Below are positions 1-7,812 of a DNA stretch of 64,000 nucleotides, in pieces. A program made the position numbers and the translations under genes. The notes beneath the pieces were generated by a model, which saw only the letters and a program-made list of their open reading frames with translations, had not been told where the DNA came from and made no database searches. Position 1 is the first letter of the stretch, and every line of letters starts with the position of its first letter. Source of the DNA: PGYR01 sp046290495 (GTDB lineage: Bacteria > Bacteroidota > Ignavibacteria > Kapaibacteriales > UBA2268); the NCBI GenBank assembly GCA_046290495.1, contig JBKAGT010000005.1, positions 682,001 to 746,000 of the forward strand. The letters run 5' to 3'.

Positions 1-1
1 T

Positions 2-304
2 CCTGAAGAAGACGAAGTTAGTTTTAGTGAACATGTTAGACCATTTATGCAAGTAACCTGTGCTACAGCCAGTTGTCATGATGATTTTACTCAAGCTGGT
101 GGTCGAAGAATGACAGAACATTTTACTTACTTTACTGCTAGTAACATAGGACTAATTGTAAGGGAAAATCCTGACGCCTCATTGTTGATTCAAATATTAG
201 AGGGCAAAAATTATCATCTCTACAATTATGGTCGCGAACTTCCTACCGAAAATCAACAACAAGGTATGAGAAGATGGGTTGAAGAAGGGGCTCCAAACAA
301 TTAA
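2..304 (+). CDS. C-terminal part of a cytochrome-c-like (heme-binding) protein, 5' truncated
   Basis: The frame is open to the left edge of the window, so this is the tail of a longer gene and the ATG at 47 is probably an internal methionine. The readable part begins with a segment containing SFSEHVRPFM followed by TCATASCHD. This resembles the start of the planctomycete-type cytochrome c domain (motif like FxxxVxPIxxxxCxxCH) often found near the C-terminus of secreted Bacteroidota and Ignavibacteria proteins. The cysteines are spaced as CX4CH (C-ATAS-CH) rather than the classical CXXCH, which makes covalent heme attachment uncertain. The tail carries a tryptophan-bearing segment ending in VEEGAPNN, also typical of that domain (xWIxxGAxxN). 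Likely periplasmic. Family assignment is an inference from motif shape only. Confidence 0.6.
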   Translation, partial: PEEDEVSFSEHVRPFMQVTCATASCHDDFTQAGGRRMTEHFTYFTASNIGLIVRENPDASLLIQILEGKNYHLYNYGRELPTENQQQGMRRWVEEGAPNN

Positions 305-327
305 CTTTTTTATTATTTGATTTTCAT

Positions 328-335
328 TATATTTG
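328..335 (+). promoter_or_regulatory. Possible -7 box (TATATTTG) of the lipoprotein gene at 371
   Basis: TATATTTG matches the Bacteroidetes -7 consensus TAnnTTTG and lies 35 bp before the ATG at 371. The expected TTG about 20 bp upstream is absent; only a T-run is present there, so the call is weak. Confidence 0.4.
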
Positions 336-370
336 TATTCTATTATTATAACTAATGAGGACAAACGACA

Positions 371-1372
371 ATGAAAAAGATAGCCCTATCTTTGATATTA
401 TTAACAGCATTGATAATAGTATCTTGTGGAGAAGAAGGACCAAAACCACCTGAAGCAGGAAAACTAGTTTCCTACACTGATGAAGCTACTGGATTCGAAA
501 TAAATTACCCTGAGAATTGGAATAAATATGAAATAGCTGGTAAGCAATTTCAAGCAATTTCTATTGGTAATGCAAAAGATAGATTCTTGCAATATGATAC
601 TGAAGGACTCCCAGTCGCTAAAGTTTCTATGACATTAATCGTACTAGATTCTACACAAGATATGCAAACAGCTGTAGATACCAGTTATTATTTCCCAAAA
701 GAATATTATTCTGCACCAGTTGATTTCAAAATAGATGGAACTGTTGGTAAAAAATTAACTTATGAGTTTCCTCTCACCGATGGTCTTTTCAACGGAGAGT
801 TGTATATTGCTACAAAAGATGGGATTCTTTATCATATCATAAAAATTGAAGCATTTGCTGGTACAATTGAGAAATACAGAAAGACTTTCGATGATATCCT
901 AAGTTCTATTAAGTTGGGTGTAAAACCTGAATTAGCTGTTGCTACTTCTGGTGAAACTGAAGATTTACCTCCACCTTCCAGTACATTAAAAACAGTTAAA
1001 GGAAATGGGTATTCGATTAGAATACCAGATAATTTTAGCGCTACTAACAGCGGTGGTAGAACGATATATTCTGGTGAGAGACGAGGCGATTCATATGTAT
1101 CTGTATCTACTTCTACTACTAGTTCTAAAAACTTGAAAGGAACTGCTGAAAAAAATGCTAAATCTGTTGGAGCTAGTGGTGCTACTAAATTAACACTTGG
1201 TGGCAAGGAAGCTTACAAAGTTTCCTACAGTCCAAATTCAGCAATTCACAGAGATATGTACTATGTTATCAATGATGGTAAATTTTATCAAATTGTAGTA
1301 GATTATTACAAAAAAGAAGCTGAATTATATAAAAACATACTAACAAAATCTGCTAAGAGTATTAAGTTTTAG
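371..1372 (+). CDS. Lipoprotein with two tandem PsbP-like domains
   Basis: The 333-residue product starts with a type II signal peptide ending in LIIVSCGEE, so Cys19 is the likely lipidated residue. Two copies of one domain follow. The first (about 33-190) opens with GFEINYPENW and closes with LSSIKL; the second (about 205-333) opens with GYSIRIPDNF and closes with AKSIKF. Each has the layout of small PsbP-like or DUF1795-like domains: GxxIxxPxxW/F near the start, then a GKKxxY or GKEAYKxxY strand, then DGxxYxI, and a terminal YxxxxxxIxxSIK helix. The duplication is visible directly; the function is unknown. The gene stands alone between a -7-like box and a strong hairpin terminator, so it is probably monocistronic and anchored in the inner leaflet of the outer membrane or on the cell surface. 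Confidence 0.75.
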   Translation: MKKIALSLILLTALIIVSCGEEGPKPPEAGKLVSYTDEATGFEINYPENWNKYEIAGKQFQAISIGNAKDRFLQYDTEGLPVAKVSMTLIVLDSTQDMQTAVDTSYYFPKEYYSAPVDFKIDGTVGKKLTYEFPLTDGLFNGELYIATKDGILYHIIKIEAFAGTIEKYRKTFDDILSSIKLGVKPELAVATSGETEDLPPPSSTLKTVKGNGYSIRIPDNFSATNSGGRTIYSGERRGDSYVSVSTSTTSSKNLKGTAEKNAKSVGASGATKLTLGGKEAYKVSYSPNSAIHRDMYYVINDGKFYQIVVDYYKKEAELYKNILTKSAKSIKF

Positions 1373-1400
1373 TACTTTTACATTTGAATGAATTTTCATG

Positions 1401-1436
1401 AAAGCAGAAGCTAAAATATTGGCTTCTGCTTTTTTC
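1401..1436 (+). terminator. Rho-independent terminator after the 371 lipoprotein gene
   Basis: Perfect 11-bp inverted repeat (AAAGCAGAAGC at 1401-1411 against GCTTCTGCTTT at 1422-1432), 10-nt loop, followed by a T-run. It lies 28 bp after the stop codon. Confidence 0.85.
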
Positions 1437-1439
1437 ATT

Positions 1440-1461
1440 ATTATTAGAAAAGTCTAATAAT
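1440..1461. repeat. AT-rich inverted repeat upstream of pgi
   Basis: Perfect 9-bp arms ATTATTAGA (1440-1448) and TCTAATAAT (1453-1461) around a 4-nt loop, directly after the preceding terminator and about 50 bp before the pgi start. It has no T-run of its own. It could be an operator or a leader hairpin for pgi, or chance in AT-rich DNA. Confidence 0.45.
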
Positions 1462-1509
1462 TACATTAAATTGCAAACTTGAATTAAACGAAAATTGACA
1501 AAGTTAGAA

Positions 1510-3018
1510 ATGAAAAATTTATTAGAATTAAACGCTTGGGAATCGCTAAAAGACCATTTTTTTAATATCAAACACATCAAAATGAAAGATATGTTTGAAT
1601 ATGACGAAAATAGATGTTCAAAATATAGCTATGAACTTAATGATATATTTTTTGATCTAAGTAAAAACAGAATAAATTTTGACACCACTTCATACTTTGT
1701 TGACCTAGTAAAATCCCTTAAAATTCACCTAAGAATAAATGATTTATTTAATGGGAATGTGCTTAATAACACTGAGGATAGAGCTGCAACTCATACTTCA
1801 TTGCGTGACTTTAGCGACAATGTAAGTAGTGAAATTTTATCTCAAAGAGAGAGTCTTTTGAATTTAGTTACCGAAATCAGAGATTCTAATAAATATGATC
1901 ATGTGGTGCAAATAGGAATTGGCGGTTCTTATCTAGGTCCAAAAATGGTAAATAAAGCTTTATCTAATTATTCTGATAATAACATTTCAATTGATTTTAT
2001 TTCAAATGTAGATGATGATTCATTTGAGAAATTGCTTGATAATCTTGATACTAACAGAACTTTATTCATAGTTGCATCCAAGTCATTGACTACTTCTGAA
2101 ACTATGTATAATTATAAAAAAGTATTGAAGTATTTGAATATAGAGAGCCCAAATGAAAATTTTATTTGCGTTACTTCCAAAAAACAAAAAGCATTAGATA
2201 TAGGTTTTTCAGAAAAGAATATATTGCTATTTGATGAATCCATCGGTGGTAGATATTCACTTTGGTCCTCTATAGGCATTACAATTGCCATAAAAATTGG
2301 TAAAGAAAATTTCTTAGAATTTTTGAAAGGTGCTGAATTAGCTGATAATCATTTTCGTAATGAAGATGATTACTTCAATAATATTCCATTTATCTTAGCA
2401 TTTATAAATGTTTGGTATAGAAATTTCTTCGACCTAAGAGCTAGAGCTGTTGTCCCTTATTCTGATAAATTGGTTCACTTGCCAGAATATTTGCAGCAAT
2501 TAGAAATGGAAAGTCTTGGTAAAATAATAGATAAGAATGATGAAAAAGTACGCTATGCTACTGGAAATATTATTTTCGGCAATAGAGGTACGAATAGCCA
2601 ACACTCATTCTTTCAAATGCTTCATCAAGGAGTAGATATTATTCCTGTAGATTTCGTAGCGACTGCTGAGAGTAATAACAAGCTATTGAGCAACTGTTTT
2701 GCTCAATCTCGAGCCCTAATGGAAGGGAATAGTGAAGATATTGAGGAGTCAGTGGCTATTGAGTTTTTCCCAGGTAATATCCCATCCAATACTATTCTAT
2801 TCAACAAAATAACACCTTCAACTTTGGGTACTTATTTAGCAATTCAAGAGCATAAAGTTTTTGTACAATCAGTAATCTGGAATATTAACCCATTTGATCA
2901 GTTTGGGGTTGAGTTAGGTAAAAAAGTAGCTAAAGAAATCGAAGATGAATTTGAGAATAATTCGAACAATTCATTTGATAGCTCTACTAACACTTTGATT
3001 AAAAAGTCTCAATCATAA
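1510..3018 (+). CDS. pgi: Glucose-6-phosphate isomerase
   Basis: Interconverts glucose-6-phosphate and fructose-6-phosphate in glycolysis and gluconeogenesis, in the cytoplasm. The protein has the family opening (LxxWxxLxxHF, then FEYDENRCSKYS), the loop IGIGGSYLGP near residue 136, a SKSLTTSET phosphate-binding segment, the signature GGRYSLWSSIG, and the later region NRGTNSQHSFFQMLHQG with the catalytic Glu/His area. The C-terminal HKVFVQSVIWNINPFDQFGVELGK is the second family signature region. At about 502 residues it is shorter than the 549-residue E. coli enzyme, as is common in bacteria. A TTG at 1495 would add five residues; the ATG at 1510 fits the family start better. No Shine-Dalgarno sequence is visible, which is normal for this group. 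Confidence 0.95.
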   Translation: MKNLLELNAWESLKDHFFNIKHIKMKDMFEYDENRCSKYSYELNDIFFDLSKNRINFDTTSYFVDLVKSLKIHLRINDLFNGNVLNNTEDRAATHTSLRDFSDNVSSEILSQRESLLNLVTEIRDSNKYDHVVQIGIGGSYLGPKMVNKALSNYSDNNISIDFISNVDDDSFEKLLDNLDTNRTLFIVASKSLTTSETMYNYKKVLKYLNIESPNENFICVTSKKQKALDIGFSEKNILLFDESIGGRYSLWSSIGITIAIKIGKENFLEFLKGAELADNHFRNEDDYFNNIPFILAFINVWYRNFFDLRARAVVPYSDKLVHLPEYLQQLEMESLGKIIDKNDEKVRYATGNIIFGNRGTNSQHSFFQMLHQGVDIIPVDFVATAESNNKLLSNCFAQSRALMEGNSEDIEESVAIEFFPGNIPSNTILFNKITPSTLGTYLAIQEHKVFVQSVIWNINPFDQFGVELGKKVAKEIEDEFENNSNNSFDSSTNTLIKKSQS

Positions 3019-3074
3019 GTTAACAACCCTCTTTTTAAATAAATGTAATTATATTGTTACTTTTTTGTTTATTA

Positions 3075-3093
3075 TATTGTCTACTAGACAATA
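3075..3093. promoter_or_regulatory. 19-bp perfect palindrome, operator-like, upstream of the subtilisin-like protease
   Basis: TATTGTCTA (3075-3083), central C at 3084, TAGACAATA (3085-3093). The arms are fully complementary with a one-base centre, so this is the shape of a site for a dimeric DNA-binding protein rather than a hairpin. It ends 28 bp before the ATG at 3122 and overlaps where the -7 element would be expected, so a repressor is the simplest reading. The binding protein is unknown. Confidence 0.6.
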
Positions 3094-3121
3094 GACTTTT
3101 GACAAAAATCAGATAAGCAAT

Positions 3122-5875
3122 ATGAAAGCAGTTAGACTAATAGTATTAGGTATTTTATTTTTTAGTGTATCATTTTCTCAGACTCCTTTGGATAATAAAC
3201 TCCGAATAAGGATAAATGAAATTGAGATAGATGACAGTGTACTTGAGAAGAAATTAGCCGAATATGGTATTACAGTCGACAGACGAATGCTCCCACTTAA
3301 AGCGTCTTATCTTCTAGGAAATAGAATAGCTTACAAGTCATCAAACAATTCAAAAATAAAGAAAATCATAGAAGCAGAGAAGCCTCTATTAAAAACATAT
3401 ATTGTTAGTTTTAATGAAAATATTGATCCTGCCAAATTTGCTCAGAAGCTTCAACTAGATTGTGATTTTATAGAAATAGCTGAACCTATATATCCTAGTA
3501 AAGTTCAAGGATTTATACCGAACGATACTTACATACAAAACCAAGAGGATGCGCTTGAGTTGGTTAAAGCATTTGATGCTTGGGAGATTAGCACTGGTAG
3601 TGAGGACATAACAATTGCAATCAGTGACAATGGGATACAGCAAACACATGAAGACTTGAGAGATAATATAGCTTACAATACAGGCGAAATACCGAATAAT
3701 GGTATTGATGATGATGAGAATGGTTATATAGATGATTATAATGGTTACAACTTTGATGCAACAGAACAAAACAAGAATTGGTCTAACACATATGTAGAAG
3801 ATGATCATGGAACAATTGTCGCTGGAATTGCTGGTGCTGATTTTAATAATGGATTAGGTGTTGCAGGTGTAGGTGGAAATTCAAAAATATTCCCAATTAG
3901 AATAGGTTCAATTAAAACTAGTGTTGGAAATACTTACTACGACTACGAATCAATAATATATGCCGCTATCAGAGGTTTTGATGTAATCAACTGTAGTTGG
4001 GGAACTCCGAAAACATATTCGGATATTGAGCAGTCAGCAATTGATTATGCAGTAGCGAATGATGTAGTAGTTGTAGCTGCAGCAGGTAACAGGACAGCTC
4101 TTGAAAAATATTATCCTGCAGGTTATGATGGTGTATTGGGAGTTGGTGCAGTAACAGCATTTGATTCAGATGGTAACGGTCCAAAAGGATCCCATTTGGA
4201 TATTTATGCTCCAAGTACTCAAAATTACTCAACTGACTTAGATAAAGGTCAAAGTGAACCTTATCAATCTATTTCAACAGCCACTAGTTATTCTTCGCCT
4301 GTGGTATCTGGTGCTGTCGCTATCTTAAGGGCTCATAGACCAGAATTATCTGCTTTAGAAGTAATTGAATTCATGAGGCAATCTGTAGATGACATTAGTG
4401 AAGATAGACCATTTTATAAGAATATCACTTCTGGCAGATTGAATATGCTTAAAATGCTAACGATAGACCCTATGTCAATTCCTGGAATTAGAATAGAAGA
4501 AGCTAGGTATTTTGATGCAACAGGTGCACCAGCAGAAAGGTTTGAAATAGGTGATACCGCTTTTGTTGAATTGACAATAAGTAATGTATTAGGCGATGCT
4601 AATGACTTAGATTTCAAATTATCCGTTGGGTTCCCAGAATTTCCAATTTTAGAATTTTTAGAATCTGAACATAATGATATAAGTATTAAAAGAAATGAAT
4701 CATTAACGGTAGGTAGATTCAAATTTGTAGTAGTTAACGAGTCTTCGGATTACTTGACTATGAGATTAGATATCATTGGTTCAAATGATTATAATGATTT
4801 CGTTTTATTTGACTTTGTTCCAAACACTGAGGTTACAACATTCGAAAATGAGAAAATCAAATTTTCTGTTTCTGATGTTGGTACGTTTGGATATGAATCG
4901 GGTTCATTCGATTTAAATTATAAGCTTGGAGTTGGATTTATTAATAAGGATTATGGTAATGGCCTTTATAGAGCAGGTGTGTTTGCAGTAGAAGATGATA
5001 ATAATGTAATTACCTCACTTGAAATGATTAATGACGAAAGTGAGTTTTATAATGTAAAGCCATATAATGAACCGCGAAATACTTCTACAATTATGAGTAA
5101 CGACCCTTTTAGAGATACAAGAGTTGCAATTAAGCAAACTATAGAGCTGCCTAAAAATTTACCTTGGGTTAGAATAAAAGTAGATGTAACTGATAGTGCA
5201 GCTTTCGGTAGTCAATACTCTGTTGGTTATGAATTTGACTGGGATATAGGTATTAGTGGAGGTTATAAATTAAACACTACAACTTTTTTACCAAGTGCCC
5301 GACCAAGTAATATAGATGAGGAAAAATTTGCGGCAATCTCAACTTCAGGTATAGATGATTTGCCAAGTTTTGGTGTAGCTATGTATTCTGACGAACAAGA
5401 TGCATTAGCACAAGCTGCTGGTTTCCCAAACAGTAATGCTATATCAACCAACGTCATTACTTCAACCATGCAGAGTGGAAAAACAATTATAACTGATACC
5501 GTATTCGATGTATATAATATTATTGGTATGCGTTTCAATACACCTTTTGATGACTATGAAACTAAAACTTGTTACCTATGTGTTTCCTCTGGTGATGACA
5601 ATACAGATTTAGCTGCTAACTTAAAAGAATGTGCTTCAGGTGTGACTTCAGTGAATCTTGATAAATATGATGAAAACATATCTTATGTTGATAGAGTTTT
5701 TGAAGTTAGAAGTCAAAACTATATCAAAGCAGACATAATTGATTTATCAGGTAGAATACTTTCGACTAGTTCAGACAACTCAATTAGTTTGGTTGGCTTA
5801 AACCAAGGTGTTTATCTAGTAAGATTCGAATTTGTAGATGGTTTTGTAATTAAGAAAGTAGCAATAGTAAATTAA
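3122..5875 (+). CDS. Secreted subtilisin-like serine protease (S8) with T9SS sorting domain
   Basis: The 917-residue product has a signal peptide (1-19, ending SFSQ), a propeptide-like region to about 130, then an S8 peptidase domain. The catalytic triad is visible: Asp169 in ISDNGI, His229 in DDHGTIVAGIAG, and Ser389 in TATSYSSPVVSG, with the oxyanion Asn323 in AAAGN. An insertion after the Asp block is rich in Asp/Asn/Gly (IDDDENGYIDDYNGYNFD), as in many Bacteroidota S8 proteases and probably calcium-binding. Beta-rich accessory domains follow. The last 75 or so residues (ADIIDLSGRILSTSS, then LNQGVYLVRF, ending KKVAIVN) form a T9SS type A sorting domain, so the enzyme should be exported across the outer membrane. 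The serine motif has ATSYSSP where GTSxAxP is usual, a mild deviation. A 19-bp palindrome sits in its promoter region. Confidence 0.92.
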   Translation: MKAVRLIVLGILFFSVSFSQTPLDNKLRIRINEIEIDDSVLEKKLAEYGITVDRRMLPLKASYLLGNRIAYKSSNNSKIKKIIEAEKPLLKTYIVSFNENIDPAKFAQKLQLDCDFIEIAEPIYPSKVQGFIPNDTYIQNQEDALELVKAFDAWEISTGSEDITIAISDNGIQQTHEDLRDNIAYNTGEIPNNGIDDDENGYIDDYNGYNFDATEQNKNWSNTYVEDDHGTIVAGIAGADFNNGLGVAGVGGNSKIFPIRIGSIKTSVGNTYYDYESIIYAAIRGFDVINCSWGTPKTYSDIEQSAIDYAVANDVVVVAAAGNRTALEKYYPAGYDGVLGVGAVTAFDSDGNGPKGSHLDIYAPSTQNYSTDLDKGQSEPYQSISTATSYSSPVVSGAVAILRAHRPELSALEVIEFMRQSVDDISEDRPFYKNITSGRLNMLKMLTIDPMSIPGIRIEEARYFDATGAPAERFEIGDTAFVELTISNVLGDANDLDFKLSVGFPEFPILEFLESEHNDISIKRNESLTVGRFKFVVVNESSDYLTMRLDIIGSNDYNDFVLFDFVPNTEVTTFENEKIKFSVSDVGTFGYESGSFDLNYKLGVGFINKDYGNGLYRAGVFAVEDDNNVITSLEMINDESEFYNVKPYNEPRNTSTIMSNDPFRDTRVAIKQTIELPKNLPWVRIKVDVTDSAAFGSQYSVGYEFDWDIGISGGYKLNTTTFLPSARPSNIDEEKFAAISTSGIDDLPSFGVAMYSDEQDALAQAAGFPNSNAISTNVITSTMQSGKTIITDTVFDVYNIIGMRFNTPFDDYETKTCYLCVSSGDDNTDLAANLKECASGVTSVNLDKYDENISYVDRVFEVRSQNYIKADIIDLSGRILSTSSDNSISLVGLNQGVYLVRFEFVDGFVIKKVAIVN

Positions 5876-5883
5876 ATGAATAG

Positions 5884-7812
5884 TTAGAACTTCTCAACCC
5901 TGATTTCAATCAAGTGATAATCTAATATAGGTGATTTCAATCTGTTTCTTATTTTAATTAAGTTAACCGTCGTTGAATTATTTGTGATTTTTGATTCTAA
6001 TACTTTTTTTAATGAATTAGCAAACTCTTCACGTTTGTTATAAACTATATCAATTGATTTACAAATTGTTATAGATTCAAGTATTTCATTTAAAGTATTG
6101 TTATACTTTTCATTCATTACATCATTTTCTACCTCCGCAATCATGTAATTCACATTATATTTAGAATTGTTTAAAGTTGACAATTTTGGTTTTTTAGAAA
6201 TGTGATGTTCTATATTGTGAGGTATAGCTTTTACAGTGCTATCCCCCGTTTTGTTGAAAGCTTTTATAACAATATTTAGATAATCAGTTTCAAAAACTTC
6301 TTTTTTGAATTCATTCAGATCAATGATTATTCTGTCTTCAACTTCAATTTTCTCATATATTACTCTTTCGATATTTGACGTTTTTAACTCGACTAACCAG
6401 TGACTTAATTCAGATTCAGGTGAAATATCAATATTAATAGGTAGTTTATTCTGCTCTATTTCAATATTGTCATTTCTTATTTCTAATTGTTCAAATAACT
6501 TAGGGTTGGAAGAACTAAAATCAATTCTTGGTGACTGTTTATTATCTTTATAAAAGCTATAATTATAAATTATTTGGCCTTCTTTAACCCCATATTTTGA
6601 ACGTAAAAAATCGGTAATTCTTTTTATTTGTATGTCGGCAAAATATTTCGAATTCTTGTCTTCAGTTTCATCTAACTCTAATTTTCCTGGATAAACTGCA
6701 GTTATCTTTAGAATAGAGGTGTTATCTTTTTGCAGTCTATTTCCTATTATGTTCAAGGTGTTAGTGTAAGAATCATCAATTGTTTTTAATGATTGCAAAT
6801 CTATACTATTAGAAAATCTAAAAAATTTATCCTCAATTTCCGAAGATTTATTATTTAAATATATGGACTTTGAGACCGGTAAATTTTCATATTCAAAGTT
6901 ATTGGTTACAACTATTTTCGATATAAAACTTTGAATTTCTATATCTAAATCTTTTCCTTCAGTAAAGTTTGATGTATTCATATTATTCTTAGACATCCAT
7001 AAATCAAGACCGCCTACACCTCCAGGTCTATCACTAGAAAATATCAAATCTCCATTTGGTAGCACACACACATCAGATTCGTCATATTCGGTATTAATCT
7101 CATATAGTGGACTTGGTCTTTGCCATTTCCCTTCAGATTTGATTGTAAAATAAATATCATATCCACCTGGGCCACCTTGACCATCACTTGCGAAGTAGAG
7201 TGTGTCATTTGATACTATATGTGGAGTAATTTCATTTCCATTACTATTGAGTATATCCAATGGAATTGGCTCTTTCCAAGTGCCATCTTCCATCCTATAA
7301 CTAACCATTAAGTCCAAATCACCCTCATCGCTCTGTTGGGTAAAGATTAGCTGGTTTTTATCATCTGATACCGTACAGTGACCAGTGAATTTTTCATTAT
7401 CTATTTCTTCTAGTATAAACCCTTCAGACCAGGATTGCTTTTTATAATTAGAGTAGAATATTTGCAATTGAGGTTGTCCATTTCTGAAAGTAAAGCTATT
7501 AAAATAGGCCTTATCTTCTGACAAGAAAGTGATGTAGCTCAGATTCTTGTGAGCACTATTTATTGGATTATCTAAGATTATTGGTTTAAGTAATACATTT
7601 TCTAAGTTAAAACTGCTTACAAATAACTTCTCATTACTCTCTCTGTCAGAAGTAAAATAAAGTCTATTGTCATAATTATTCCAGCTAGGTGCAAATTCGT
7701 TATATTCTGTATTTAACTGTAACAAATTTACTGGCTCATCAAACATAACATTCGCATTTAAGCAAAAGCTACAAATAAAAAGAATTGCTATATGTTTTAT
7801 GAAGTTATTCAT
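5884..7812 (-). CDS. Secreted PD40 beta-propeller protein with degenerate OmpA-like C-terminus
   Basis: The 642-residue product has an N-terminal signal peptide (about 1-20) and a propeller of PD40 (WD40-like) repeats over about residues 25-275. Typical repeat cores are LYFTSDRESNEKLF, LYFASDGQGGPGGYDIYF and LIFSSDRPGGVGGLDLW. Around 350-430 there is a region with the helix/strand spacing of an OmpA C-terminal domain (LKITAVYPGK, then IQIKRITDFLRSKYGVKEGQI), but the peptidoglycan-binding HTD and NxxLSxxRA motifs are missing. A similar weak pattern recurs in the last 100 residues. The start overlaps the upstream lipoprotein gene by 8 bp, so the two are co-transcribed. An envelope role is likely. 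The OmpA relationship is inference. Confidence 0.75.
   Translation of the reverse strand: MNNFIKHIAILFICSFCLNANVMFDEPVNLLQLNTEYNEFAPSWNNYDNRLYFTSDRESNEKLFVSSFNLENVLLKPIILDNPINSAHKNLSYITFLSEDKAYFNSFTFRNGQPQLQIFYSNYKKQSWSEGFILEEIDNEKFTGHCTVSDDKNQLIFTQQSDEGDLDLMVSYRMEDGTWKEPIPLDILNSNGNEITPHIVSNDTLYFASDGQGGPGGYDIYFTIKSEGKWQRPSPLYEINTEYDESDVCVLPNGDLIFSSDRPGGVGGLDLWMSKNNMNTSNFTEGKDLDIEIQSFISKIVVTNNFEYENLPVSKSIYLNNKSSEIEDKFFRFSNSIDLQSLKTIDDSYTNTLNIIGNRLQKDNTSILKITAVYPGKLELDETEDKNSKYFADIQIKRITDFLRSKYGVKEGQIIYNYSFYKDNKQSPRIDFSSSNPKLFEQLEIRNDNIEIEQNKLPINIDISPESELSHWLVELKTSNIERVIYEKIEVEDRIIIDLNEFKKEVFETDYLNIVIKAFNKTGDSTVKAIPHNIEHHISKKPKLSTLNNSKYNVNYMIAEVENDVMNEKYNNTLNEILESITICKSIDIVYNKREEFANSLKKVLESKITNNSTTVNLIKIRNRLKSPILDYHLIEIRVEKF

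Noticed and set aside
47..304. Complete 85-residue small gene starting at ATG 47
   Set aside because: The same frame is open to the window edge and the upstream codons continue the same domain, so it is the end of a truncated larger gene.
3455..3808. Minus-strand ORF of 117 residues inside the protease gene
   Set aside because: Low-complexity Ile/Val/Tyr-rich translation opposite a well-supported catalytic domain; a shadow frame.
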